Assembly: GCA_946886185.1 (NCBI GenBank)
Contig: CAMPIC010000108.1
Span: forward strand, 1-7,962
Source: an uncultured bacterium
GTDB lineage: Bacteria > Eisenbacteria > RBG-16-71-46 > CAIMUX01
Length of the DNA: 7,962 nt
Direction of reading: 5' to 3'
Shown piece after piece: positions 1-7,689 of this stretch (its first letter is position 1; every line of letters starts with the position of its first letter). The notes below the pieces were generated by a model, which was not told the DNA's origin, did not search any database, and saw only the letters and a program-made list of their open reading frames with translations. The position numbers were made by a program, and so were the translations under genes.

Positions 1-120
1 GTCTGGGGAGAGCTGGAGCCGGGGAGGCTCGCGGGCTGGATCCTTGCGGATCGCGCTCCGGTGCGGATGCAGATCCAGCTCCACAAAATTCTGTTCGGCG
101 CGGACGTCGCAGGTGTCTGA
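1..120 (+). CDS. queE: QueE, 7-carboxy-7-deazaguanine synthase, C-terminal end only
   Basis: Reading from base 1 gives an open frame of 39 codons ending in TGA at 118-120, too short to have been listed as a full gene. The tail contains [10 protein letters not shown] followed by ADVAGV, which matches the usual C-terminus of QueE (a Gln-x-Gln-Leu-His-Lys stretch, then a short Gly-Val end). QueE is a radical SAM enzyme that turns 6-carboxy-tetrahydropterin into 7-carboxy-7-deazaguanine. The radical SAM cysteine cluster lies outside the window, so the call rests on this tail and on the context: queC overlaps its stop by 8 bases and queD follows. That neighbourhood makes the call fairly safe despite the short length. 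The 5' end is missing because the window begins inside the gene. Confidence 0.8.
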   Translation, partial: VWGELEPGRLAGWILADRAPVRMQIQLHKILFGADVAGV

Positions 121-805
121 GGCGCCTCTTCCACGAGCCGTGGTGCTCTTGAGCGGCGGCCTCGATTCCGCCACCACGCTTGCGCAGGCGAAAGCGGACG
201 GGCTGGAGTGTCTCGCTCTCTCGATCCGGTACGGCCAGCGTCACGGGTACGAGATCGAGTGTGCGAAGCGGGTCGCGCGGGCGTTGGGAGCGGAGCAGCA
301 TCGCATCATCGACCTCGATCTCTCTTCCTTCGGCGGCTCCTCTCTTTTTCCCGGAAAGCCGGTGCCGCCTTCCACCGACGCCGCTCGCGAAGGAATCCCC
401 TCCACGTACGTTCCGGCGCGGAACACCGTTTTCCTCTCCCTGGCTCTCGCCTGGGCGGAAGCGTCCGAGGCGGCGGCGATCTACATCGGAGTGAATGCGC
501 TCGATTACTCGGGCTATCCCGACTGCCGGCCCGAATATCTGCGGGCGTTCCAGACGATGGCCGACCTCGCGACGCGCCGCGGCGTGGAGGGGAACCCGAT
601 CGAGATCCGCGCGCCGCTCCTTCTTCTCACGAAAGCGGAGATCATCGAGCGCGGGCGTGAGCTCGGGGTCGACTACGCGCTCACCATCAGCTGCTACGAC
701 CCGGGACCGGAAGGGCGCGCCTGCGGCCGATGCGACGCCTGCGGGATTCGCGAACGCGGCTTCCAGGAACTCGGACTGGCCGATCCGTCGCGGGAGCGCT
801 CGTGA
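113..805 (+). CDS. queC: QueC, 7-cyano-7-deazaguanine (preQ0) synthase
   Basis: QueC converts 7-carboxy-7-deazaguanine to preQ0 using ATP and ammonia, in the cytoplasm, on the route to queuosine in tRNA. From GTG 113 the product is 230 residues, a normal length for the family. The ATP-pyrophosphatase P-loop SGGLDS is at residues 14-19. The motif VPARNT and the stretch [18 protein letters not shown] lie mid-protein. The zinc-binding cysteines are Cys194, Cys204, Cys207 and Cys210 ([18 protein letters not shown]). The frame is open back to a TTG at 44, but that would encode a non-family N-terminus overlapping queE. GTG 113 is therefore preferred, overlapping queE by 8 bases; GTG 140 is a shorter alternative. 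No clear Shine-Dalgarno precedes 113, so translation is probably coupled to queE. queD overlaps its stop by 4 bases. Confidence 0.95.
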   Translation: MSEAPLPRAVVLLSGGLDSATTLAQAKADGLECLALSIRYGQRHGYEIECAKRVARALGAEQHRIIDLDLSSFGGSSLFPGKPVPPSTDAAREGIPSTYVPARNTVFLSLALAWAEASEAAAIYIGVNALDYSGYPDCRPEYLRAFQTMADLATRRGVEGNPIEIRAPLLLLTKAEIIERGRELGVDYALTISCYDPGPEGRACGRCDACGIRERGFQELGLADPSRERS

Positions 806-1170
806 AGGTGACGCTTTGCAAAGAGCTGCGCTTCGAATCCGCGCACTTCCTGCCCCACGTACCGGCGGGACACCGCTGCGGGAGGATGCACGGGCACAGC
901 TTCCGCGTCGAGATCGCGGTTCGGGGGGAGGTCGATCCGCACACGGGCTGGCTCCTCGATTATGCGGAGATCAAGCGCTGCGTCGGTCCGATCATCGACG
1001 AGATCGATCACCGGGTCCTGAACGAAGTGCCCGGCCTGGAGAACCCCACCTCGGAAGTGTTGGCGGGCTGGCTCTGGCAGCGGATCGGGGAGCGCCTGCC
1101 CGGGCTCGTGCGAGTCACGGTGTTCGAGACCTGCACCACGCGCTGCGACTACGAAGGTCCGGAAGGCTGA
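802..1170 (+). CDS. queD: QueD, 6-carboxy-5,6,7,8-tetrahydropterin synthase
   Basis: QueD makes 6-carboxy-tetrahydropterin from 7,8-dihydroneopterin triphosphate, the step before QueE. The start is GTG 802, overlapping the queC stop (803-805) as GTGA. It is preceded by GGGAG at 792-796 with 5 bases of spacing. The product is 122 residues, typical for bacterial QueD. Expected zinc ligands are His15 (ESAHFLP), His30 and His32 (MHGH). Cys26 is the likely catalytic cysteine, with Asp69-His70 (EIDHRVLNE) and Glu109 (VFET) completing the active site. NPTSE at 81-85 is also typical of the family. The frame is open back to 730, but only the part after 802 resembles the family. With queE and queC it forms a compact run. 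A FolE-type GTP cyclohydrolase, which would supply the substrate, is not in the window. Confidence 0.95.
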   Translation: MKVTLCKELRFESAHFLPHVPAGHRCGRMHGHSFRVEIAVRGEVDPHTGWLLDYAEIKRCVGPIIDEIDHRVLNEVPGLENPTSEVLAGWLWQRIGERLPGLVRVTVFETCTTRCDYEGPEG

Positions 1171-1218
1171 CGCGTTCCGCGAAGCTTTCCGAGAGGCGTG
1201 ACCGCGCTTTGGTGGTGC

Positions 1219-1788
1219 TCAGCGCTCGCCGTAGAGGGTCTTGATCTCCCCCCAGGTGGCGTTGCGCGTGTCGGCGACGTGGCCGACGATCTGCTCGATC
1301 GTCTCCTGGAGCTCATGGCGGCGATAGATGCCGGCGTTCGCTCCTTCCGAGACGTATTTGATGATCCCTTCGTCGTCCACCACCATGATCGCGTGCCACG
1401 AGATTCCGCAGGCCGCGGTGAGCGAGCTGCCGTTGCGGAGGAACGGGAAGGAGACGCCCGCCTCGTCGCGCAAGCGGGAGAGATCCTCCTCGCTGCCGTC
1501 CAACGAGTCGATCGCATACACCTTGAGCTCGTCGTCGAACAGATCGACGACATCTTCCTCGATTTCGCGGGCGAGATCCGCGCAGATGTTGCATCCGCTC
1601 CCGAGGAAGTAGAGGAGGGTGACGTTGCCGATGCTGCCGACTTCGTGGGCATGACCGGAGAGGTCGTTCAGGCTCCAGACCGGGAAGGGATCGCCAGGGG
1701 CGACTTTGGCATGCGCGGAGAGGGGGCACGAGAGCGCCCCGAGACACCCGAGCAAGGCGACGAACCGGCTGATCGAGCGGACCATCAT
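1219..1788 (-). CDS. exported thioredoxin-fold (AhpC/TSA, redoxin-like) protein
   Basis: The 189-residue product starts with a Sec-type signal: a short basic start, a hydrophobic stretch near residues 9-20, and Ala-His-Ala at 25-27, a good signal peptidase I site. A lipobox-like LLGC (12-15) and a further Cys21 make lipoprotein processing possible. The mature part resembles AhpC/TSA or redoxin domains: PGDPFPVWSLNDLSG (31-45), a core strand VTLLYFLGSGCNIC with Cys66 and Cys69 as a CxxC pair, and VVDDEGIIKYV (136-146). Cys127 is a third cysteine. A thiol-disulfide or peroxide role in the periplasm is inferred. Oddly, no proline sits where the thioredoxin cis-Pro is expected (GISWHAIM, 128-135). 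The start is ATG 1788, with AGGAG nine bases upstream; a second ATG follows directly. The gene converges on queD with 48 bases between them and has its own promoter. The precise substrate is unknown. Confidence 0.75.
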   Translation of the reverse strand: MMVRSISRFVALLGCLGALSCPLSAHAKVAPGDPFPVWSLNDLSGHAHEVGSIGNVTLLYFLGSGCNICADLAREIEEDVVDLFDDELKVYAIDSLDGSEEDLSRLRDEAGVSFPFLRNGSSLTAACGISWHAIMVVDDEGIIKYVSEGANAGIYRRHELQETIEQIVGHVADTRNATWGEIKTLYGER

Positions 1789-1818
1789 CCAGGACTTCTC
1801 CTATGCAAACACTTTCCA

Positions 1819-1848
1819 AGTATACCGGTCACCGATGAGCGGAGACAA
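1819..1848 (-). promoter_or_regulatory. sigma-70-type promoter of the redoxin gene
   Basis: On the minus strand, TTGTCT (1848-1843) and TATACT (1824-1819) are separated by 18 bases. They match the consensus boxes at 4 and 5 of 6 positions. Transcription would start near 1812, leaving a leader of about 24 bases that contains the AGGAG ribosome site. This is a pattern match only, but its position between the divergent redoxin and thioesterase genes fits well. Confidence 0.5.
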
Positions 1849-1871
1849 GGAATCTGGTACCGTCCGCCGTC

Positions 1872-1878
1872 GGAGGAG
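1872..1878 (+). promoter_or_regulatory. strong ribosome binding site that fixes the thioesterase start
   Basis: GGAGGAG lies four bases before ATG 1883 and is the best Shine-Dalgarno match in the window. It supports starting the thioesterase at 1883, although the frame is open back to 1706. Confidence 0.75.
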
Positions 1879-1882
1879 TTTG

Positions 1883-2302
1883 ATGTCCCAACCCGAGGGT
1901 CTCTCCCAGGTAGGCGGTTCGACGCACATCCGGGTATATTTTGCCGACACCGATCAGATGGGCGTGGTCTACAACGGCCGATACCTCACCTGGTGCGAAA
2001 TCGGCCGGACCGAGCTCTTGCGCGATCGGGGGCTGGCCTACGCGCGCGTGGAAGAGCGCGGTCTCTCCCTTCCGGTGACCGAGGCGACACTCCGAGTTCG
2101 CCAACCAGCCCGCTACGACGACCTGGTGCGCGTGGAGACGACCATCTCGGAGATCCGCACGCGCGAGATCCGCTTCACCTACCGGATGTTTCGCGATGAC
2201 GTCCCTCTCGTGGAAGCGGAAACGGCGCACGTCCCGGTCGACCGCGCCACCGGACGCGCGGTCCGCCTCCCGGATTGGCTGCGGCTCGCACTTCTTCAAT
2301 GA
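1883..2302 (+). CDS. acyl-CoA thioesterase, YbgC/FadM-like (4-hydroxybenzoyl-CoA thioesterase family)
   Basis: The 139-residue product is a single hot-dog-fold domain of usual length. The family signature is clear: VYFADTDQMGVVYNGRYL at residues 18-35, with Asp24 in the position of the catalytic aspartate. It is followed by TWCEIGRTELLRDRGL, the conserved helix of YbgC-like enzymes. Such enzymes hydrolyse acyl-CoA or acyl-ACP thioesters in the cytoplasm; the chain-length preference cannot be read from sequence. The start at ATG 1883 has a near-perfect ribosome site. In other bacteria YbgC often sits with tol-pal genes, but none are seen here. Instead the stop overlaps the start of a Wzi-like outer-membrane gene (ATGA at 2299-2302), suggesting co-translation. 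I could not identify a convincing promoter in the 94-base gap to the divergent redoxin gene. Confidence 0.88.
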   Translation: MSQPEGLSQVGGSTHIRVYFADTDQMGVVYNGRYLTWCEIGRTELLRDRGLAYARVEERGLSLPVTEATLRVRQPARYDDLVRVETTISEIRTREIRFTYRMFRDDVPLVEAETAHVPVDRATGRAVRLPDWLRLALLQ

Positions 2303-3966
2303 CCTTCGGAGAAACGCTGCGCGCCTCGAGGGGACACCCCGCGTCCTGCGGCCGGACCGGCACGTCGGAATGCGGACACTCTCGAAGCCGATCGGGATTT
2401 CTTTCTCGATTCCGTCTCGCACTGCTCCTCGTGTGCGTTTTCGTCCTCGGCGCGTCGTCTCGCGGTGACGCAGAGCCGCTGCGGCACGGTCCGGAGTGGC
2501 TGCCCCCGGATCATCCCATCCATGACGACTTGCGCACGCTCGTGCTCGAAGGGGCGCTTCCCACGCGCGTGTGGATGCTGCGGCCGCGCACGCGCATGGA
2601 GCTCGCGCGGCTCCTCGCGGAGTCGCGTGGAGATGCGCAGTCCTGGGCGCGCTTTCGCGTGGAGCGTGAGCTCTCCGCGGAGCTGGCCGAGCTGGGGGAT
2701 TCGGCGTCCGTTGCGCCGGTCCGAGCTGCTGCCGAGATCCCGATCGGAGAGGGGACGATCGAGCTTCGTCCATACGCGTGGCTCGACGGAGTCTGGGAAG
2801 AAGGGGAGGTCGATTGGGGGCCGAGCGCGCGCGCCGGATTGCGCGGCACCGCGCATCTCTCCTCACACCTCTCTCTGCACGAAGATCTCTTCATCGGCGA
2901 GGTCCCCGGCGGGCGCAGGTTCGCGGATGCGATCGTCAACCACACCGACATCCTGCTCTTCCTCGATGAAGTGTACGCAGGCTATGCGGGATCCATCGTG
3001 AGCGCGCGGCTGGGGAGGATGCGTCAGGCCTGGGGCTCTCCGATCGACGGCACGCTCCTGCTCGATGCGAACGCTCCTCCTGTCGATCAGTGGGAAGTCG
3101 AAGTGTCGCTGGGCTCGCGAGCGCGCTTTCGAACGGTCCTGGGAGTGCTGCAGGCGGGCGCGGAAAAGAACCTTGCCGCGCATCGTCTCGATTGGTCGCC
3201 GTCGTCCGGATGGTCCATCGGGTTTACCGAAGGCGCGATTTTCCGCGGAACTCCGCTTCAAGCTCTCTACGTGATCGGGCTGGTTCCGTACACGATCGTG
3301 GAGCGGCTGCACGGGCAGGATGAGACGACTTCCCAAGGAGCCGCGCAGATCCGGAACAACGTGCTCTATCAGCTCGATGTGATGCGGACCGGATCGCGCT
3401 ACGCCATCTGGTCCGCCATGCTCCTGGACGATGTGGCCACCGAAACCGCCGACATGCCCACGCGTCTCGGATTCGTGATCGGGGGAGAGCGCCTGCTCGG
3501 GCCCGCGGGGAACCTGCGCTTCGATCTGGAAGCGGCCAAGGTGTACAACCACACCTACAGCGTCTCTTACGAGAACAGCGACTGGTCGCACCAGAGAAAG
3601 CCGCTCGGCTACCCGCTCGGACCCGACGTCGAGCGAGTGCGCGCCGGCGCGCACTGGCAGGCCAACCCTGATTGGGGAATGGACGGAATGCTCCACCTCA
3701 CGCGGCGCGGCGAAGGACGGATCGGTCAGCCCTGGTACCCGAGGGATGATCCGCGCGCGATCCAGAATCCAGACACCCCCGCGCACGAGCTGAGCGGCCG
3801 GATCGAGCAGCGATGGGGAGGGGGGTTCGGCGTGCGTTATGAGCCGGCCGCCAACCTGCGGATCCATCTGGAAACGAGCGTCGATTGGATCACCGATCGC
3901 GATCATCGTCTCAAGGAGAGCACGCCGTACGCGACGCTGCGGCTGCGCGCCCTGTGGCATCGATAG
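2299..3966 (+). CDS. Wzi-like (capsule assembly family) outer-membrane beta-barrel protein
   Basis: The 555-residue product has a hydrophobic export segment at about residues 40-52 (LALLLVCVFVLGA). A likely signal peptidase site follows Ala58 (GDA, then EP). The mature N-terminus (LPPDHPIHDDLRTLVLEGAL, then RPRTRMELARLL) is the helical lead-in commonly seen before the barrel of the capsule-assembly Wzi family. The rest is rich in alternating aromatic strands, such as IELRPYAWLDGVW and LRIHLETSVDWI, and runs to the end, as expected for an outer-membrane barrel. In characterised Wzi proteins the barrel helps anchor capsule polysaccharide to the cell surface; here that role is inferred only. ATG 2299 overlaps the thioesterase stop by four bases and has no ribosome site, so coupling is likely. 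It leaves an unusually long 39-residue, Arg-rich segment before the export signal. No in-frame ATG, GTG or TTG lies in between. No capsule genes are nearby. Confidence 0.68.
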   Translation: MTFGETLRASRGHPASCGRTGTSECGHSRSRSGFLSRFRLALLLVCVFVLGASSRGDAEPLRHGPEWLPPDHPIHDDLRTLVLEGALPTRVWMLRPRTRMELARLLAESRGDAQSWARFRVERELSAELAELGDSASVAPVRAAAEIPIGEGTIELRPYAWLDGVWEEGEVDWGPSARAGLRGTAHLSSHLSLHEDLFIGEVPGGRRFADAIVNHTDILLFLDEVYAGYAGSIVSARLGRMRQAWGSPIDGTLLLDANAPPVDQWEVEVSLGSRARFRTVLGVLQAGAEKNLAAHRLDWSPSSGWSIGFTEGAIFRGTPLQALYVIGLVPYTIVERLHGQDETTSQGAAQIRNNVLYQLDVMRTGSRYAIWSAMLLDDVATETADMPTRLGFVIGGERLLGPAGNLRFDLEAAKVYNHTYSVSYENSDWSHQRKPLGYPLGPDVERVRAGAHWQANPDWGMDGMLHLTRRGEGRIGQPWYPRDDPRAIQNPDTPAHELSGRIEQRWGGGFGVRYEPAANLRIHLETSVDWITDRDHRLKESTPYATLRLRALWHR

Positions 3967-3975
3967 AACGGCGCA

Positions 3976-3998
3976 GGAGAGGTTGGAGAATCCTCTCT
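3976..3998. terminator. hairpin just after the Wzi-like gene
   Basis: GGAGAGG (3976-3982) pairs with CCTCTCT (3992-3998) around a 9-base loop, starting 10 bases after the Wzi-like stop codon. There is no T-run on either side. It may mark the 3' end of either converging transcript, but it is not a classical intrinsic terminator. Confidence 0.3.
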
Positions 3999-4068
3999 CG
4001 GGACGCTTCGCCGCAAACCAGAAAGGTCGGCGGACCCTTGTCTCGGGACGCTTCGCCGCCAAACGAGA

Positions 4069-4095
4069 AAGGCCGGAGAATCCTTCTCCGACCTT
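4069..4095 (-). terminator. second stem-loop downstream of tRNA-fMet
   Basis: Read on the minus strand this is a 12-base-pair stem with one U-G wobble and a GGA loop. On the plus strand the same site has a C-A mismatch. It repeats the hairpin at 4108-4140. It lacks a T-run, so termination is only a possibility; an end-protecting or processing role is equally open. Confidence 0.35.
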
Positions 4096-4107
4096 CCGCT
4101 GCGATGA

Positions 4108-4140
4108 GGAAAGGCCGAAGAATCCTTCTCCGACCTTTCC
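4108..4140 (-). terminator. first stem-loop downstream of tRNA-fMet, possible 3' end signal
   Basis: On the minus strand, GGAAAGGTCGGAGAA pairs with TTCTTCGGCCTTTCC over 15 positions, two of them G-U, around a GGA loop. It begins six bases after the encoded CCA of the tRNA. The position and strength suit termination or 3' trimming of the tRNA precursor. Only a short CCTTTCC follows instead of a T-run, so confidence is moderate. Confidence 0.45.
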
Positions 4141-4145
4141 ATATA

Positions 4146-4220
<75 letters not shown>

Positions 4221-4236
4221 GCAAACTGAAAGACGA

Positions 4237-4265
4237 ACCTTAGCGATGCATGCCGGGTCTGTCAA
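4237..4265 (-). promoter_or_regulatory. promoter of the initiator tRNA
   Basis: On the minus strand a perfect -35 box TTGACA (4265-4260) is followed by 17 bases and TAAGGT (4242-4237), which matches 3 of 6 positions of the -10 consensus. Transcription would start about ten bases before the mature tRNA 5' end. The perfect -35 and ideal spacing make up for the weak -10 match. Confidence 0.6.
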
Positions 4266-4371
4266 CGCCACAGAGAACCCATCATCGATAAGGTCGGTTC
4301 CCCTGTTTGAGGAAGCGCCTCGATTTCCCTCCAGGCTCGGAGGATGGCCGCAGTTCGGAGGAAAGCGTTTC
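4266..4371 (-). other. spacer between ftsB-like gene and tRNA promoter, weak hairpins only
   Basis: No gene is seen. Two small stems occur on the minus strand: AGGAAA-CGC-TTTCCT (4372-4358), touching the ftsB-like stop codon, and CCTCC-GAGCCT-GGAGG (4343-4328). Neither is followed by a T-run. Either could mark the end of the eno-ftsB transcript, but nothing here is decisive. Confidence 0.3.
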
Positions 4372-5214
4372 CTATTTTGATGCGGCGGGCTCGGCCGGAG
4401 TCGGCTCCTCGGGCGCGGGCCCATCTGCCTGCGGAGCGGCGCCGTCGGATGCCGGCGCGTCCGGGTGGGCAAACGTTTCCGCGGGCACGCGAGGAAACCG
4501 GTAGACGATCTCGCCGGGCCGCTGCAGATCGAATTTTTCCCGCGCGGAGCGCTCCAAGGCGAGCGGCGCCGGCTCCTCCAGCTCCCGTTGCAGCTCGTCG
4601 TGCTCCTCCGAGACCTCTTCCAGTTTCGCCTGGAGATGTTTCTCCCGCGCCTTCAGCTCCCAGAGCCGCACCACTCCGTTCGTCCCAAAAACCAGAGAAA
4701 GCGCGATCCATGCTCCGCCCAGGAGGAACAGCAAGGGGAGGATGCGGGCGCGCGCGGACTTCCAGGGTCGATGCGCATACCATGCCGGATCGATTCCATG
4801 CGGACCGCGGGATGGACGCGCGGAGGGGATGGCTCCATCCCGGTCACTGAAGAGCCTCGACCGCAATCCGCGATCCGGAACGAGATTCGGCTCCGCGGCA
4901 GAGACAGGTCGTCCTCTCGGGGACGAGCTCGCGTCGTCGTCGACCACGTGTGACTCTGTGCGAGGGTTCCGTCCGTCGGTGCGGAAAGCGGATCCCTGGC
5001 TGCGGGATGACTTTCCGCTCGGCCGAGGCGCAGGTCCTTCGGTGCGAGAGGACAATTCGCTCGCGCGCGGAGTGGGTCCGTCGGGGCGAGCCGCCTCTTC
5101 GGAGGTCTCGCTCGGCGTCGGGGATGCGCTCCGATACCGGAGATACTTGCGCACGAGCGGATCTTGCGACTCCCACGCTTTTCGCGGGGGCGAGGATCGA
5201 CTCCCTCCGTCCAT
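4372..5214 (-). CDS. FtsB/DivIC-like septum formation protein with long disordered N-terminal extension
   Basis: The C-terminal half is a recognisable FtsB/DivIC protein. It has one membrane helix at about residues 157-176 (RILPLLFLLGGAWIALSLVF) and NGVVRLWELK. A charged coiled coil follows at about 183-214, then REKFDLQRPGEIVYRFP at 225-241, the family's conserved end motif. FtsB bridges FtsL and FtsQ in the divisome, with its coiled coil in the periplasm. Its position after enolase is the classic eno-ftsB arrangement. Unusually, about 150 Ser/Pro/Arg-rich residues precede the helix and would lie in the cytoplasm, and an acidic Pro/Ala-rich tail (242-280) follows the core. Typical FtsB is about 100 residues. 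ATG 5214 is chosen because AAGGA lies six bases upstream; the frame continues to TTG 5256 without such a site. An internal start nearer the helix cannot be excluded, although the only Met in the product is the first residue. Confidence 0.82.
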   Translation of the reverse strand: MDGGSRSSPPRKAWESQDPLVRKYLRYRSASPTPSETSEEAARPDGPTPRASELSSRTEGPAPRPSGKSSRSQGSAFRTDGRNPRTESHVVDDDASSSPRGRPVSAAEPNLVPDRGLRSRLFSDRDGAIPSARPSRGPHGIDPAWYAHRPWKSARARILPLLFLLGGAWIALSLVFGTNGVVRLWELKAREKHLQAKLEEVSEEHDELQRELEEPAPLALERSAREKFDLQRPGEIVYRFPRVPAETFAHPDAPASDGAAPQADGPAPEEPTPAEPAASK

Positions 5215-5277
5215 CTGCGGTCCTTTCGCGAGCAGAGCGCCCAATCCCTGGCGCAAAATCTGCGAACCGGATCATCC

Positions 5278-5306
5278 TCGATGCTACGGCCCGGCGCTCA
5301 TGTCAA
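5278..5306 (-). promoter_or_regulatory. possible promoter in the eno-ftsB gap
   Basis: On the minus strand a perfect TTGACA lies at 5306-5301. The hexamer 17 bases downstream (CATCGA, 5283-5278) matches the -10 consensus poorly. The 124-base gap leaves room for a separate ftsB promoter, but co-transcription with enolase is equally likely. Confidence 0.22.
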
Positions 5307-5338
5307 CGCCGCGGCGAACGTGCCGCCGTCGCCGGCCG

Positions 5339-7598
<2,260 letters not shown>

Positions 7599-7599
7599 C

Positions 7600-7689
7600 A
7601 TGGCCAGATTCCGAAACCTGGATCGGACCCGGCCCGTAAGGCTGGAGGTCGATCCGGCCGTTCCGAAAGCTCGAAGGCGCTCGCGATGA
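7600..7689 (+). CDS. possible 29-codon ORF between sigma and anti-sigma genes
   Basis: ATG 7600 follows GGAAGGGA at 7583-7590, a good ribosome site. It opens a 29-codon basic frame (ends KARRRSR) whose TGA (7687-7689) overlaps the anti-sigma ATG as ATGA. The overlap and ribosome site suggest a coupling peptide that delivers ribosomes to the anti-sigma start. It resembles nothing I know, and a frame of this length can arise by chance. Confidence 0.22.
   Translation: MARFRNLDRTRPVRLEVDPAVPKARRRSR
7620..7655 (+). promoter_or_regulatory. stable hairpin in the sigma/anti-sigma spacer
   Basis: GGATCG and ACC (7620-7629, one G bulged) pair with GGTCGATCC (7647-7655). Inside, CGGCC (7630-7634) pairs with GGCTG (7640-7644) around a CGTAA loop. 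In all about 14 base pairs form. No T-run follows, so it is not an ordinary terminator. It could set the ratio of the two proteins by RNA processing or partial attenuation. Confidence 0.4.

Larger units (their letters stand above)
3996..4140 (-). repeat. tandem array of 43-45-base hairpin-bearing repeats
   Basis: Three diverged units (3996-4040, 4041-4084, 4085-4126) and a partial fourth (4127-4140) fill the space between the Wzi-like gene and the tRNA. Units one and two share TCTCGGGACGCTTCGCCGC exactly. Units two and three share the GAAAGGCCG and AGAATCCTT parts. Each full unit carries a stem-loop in its second half (for example 4022-4038, 4069-4095 and 4108-4140). The period and the repeated stems are directly visible; the function is not known. 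Orientation is assigned to the minus strand because the two better stems pair completely only there, counting G-U pairs. Confidence 0.75.

Noticed and set aside
1198..2199. Plus-strand frame of 333 codons opposite the redoxin gene
   Set aside because: It spans the redoxin gene on the other strand and runs out of frame into the thioesterase; no family features are seen.
1829..2866. Minus-strand frame of 345 codons opposite the thioesterase and barrel genes
   Set aside because: It is an Arg/Ala-rich translation typical of antisense in GC-rich DNA, with no ribosome site or domain.
3996..4140. CRISPR array
   Set aside because: Units are directly adjacent and diverged, without conserved repeats separated by unique spacers, and no cas genes are present.
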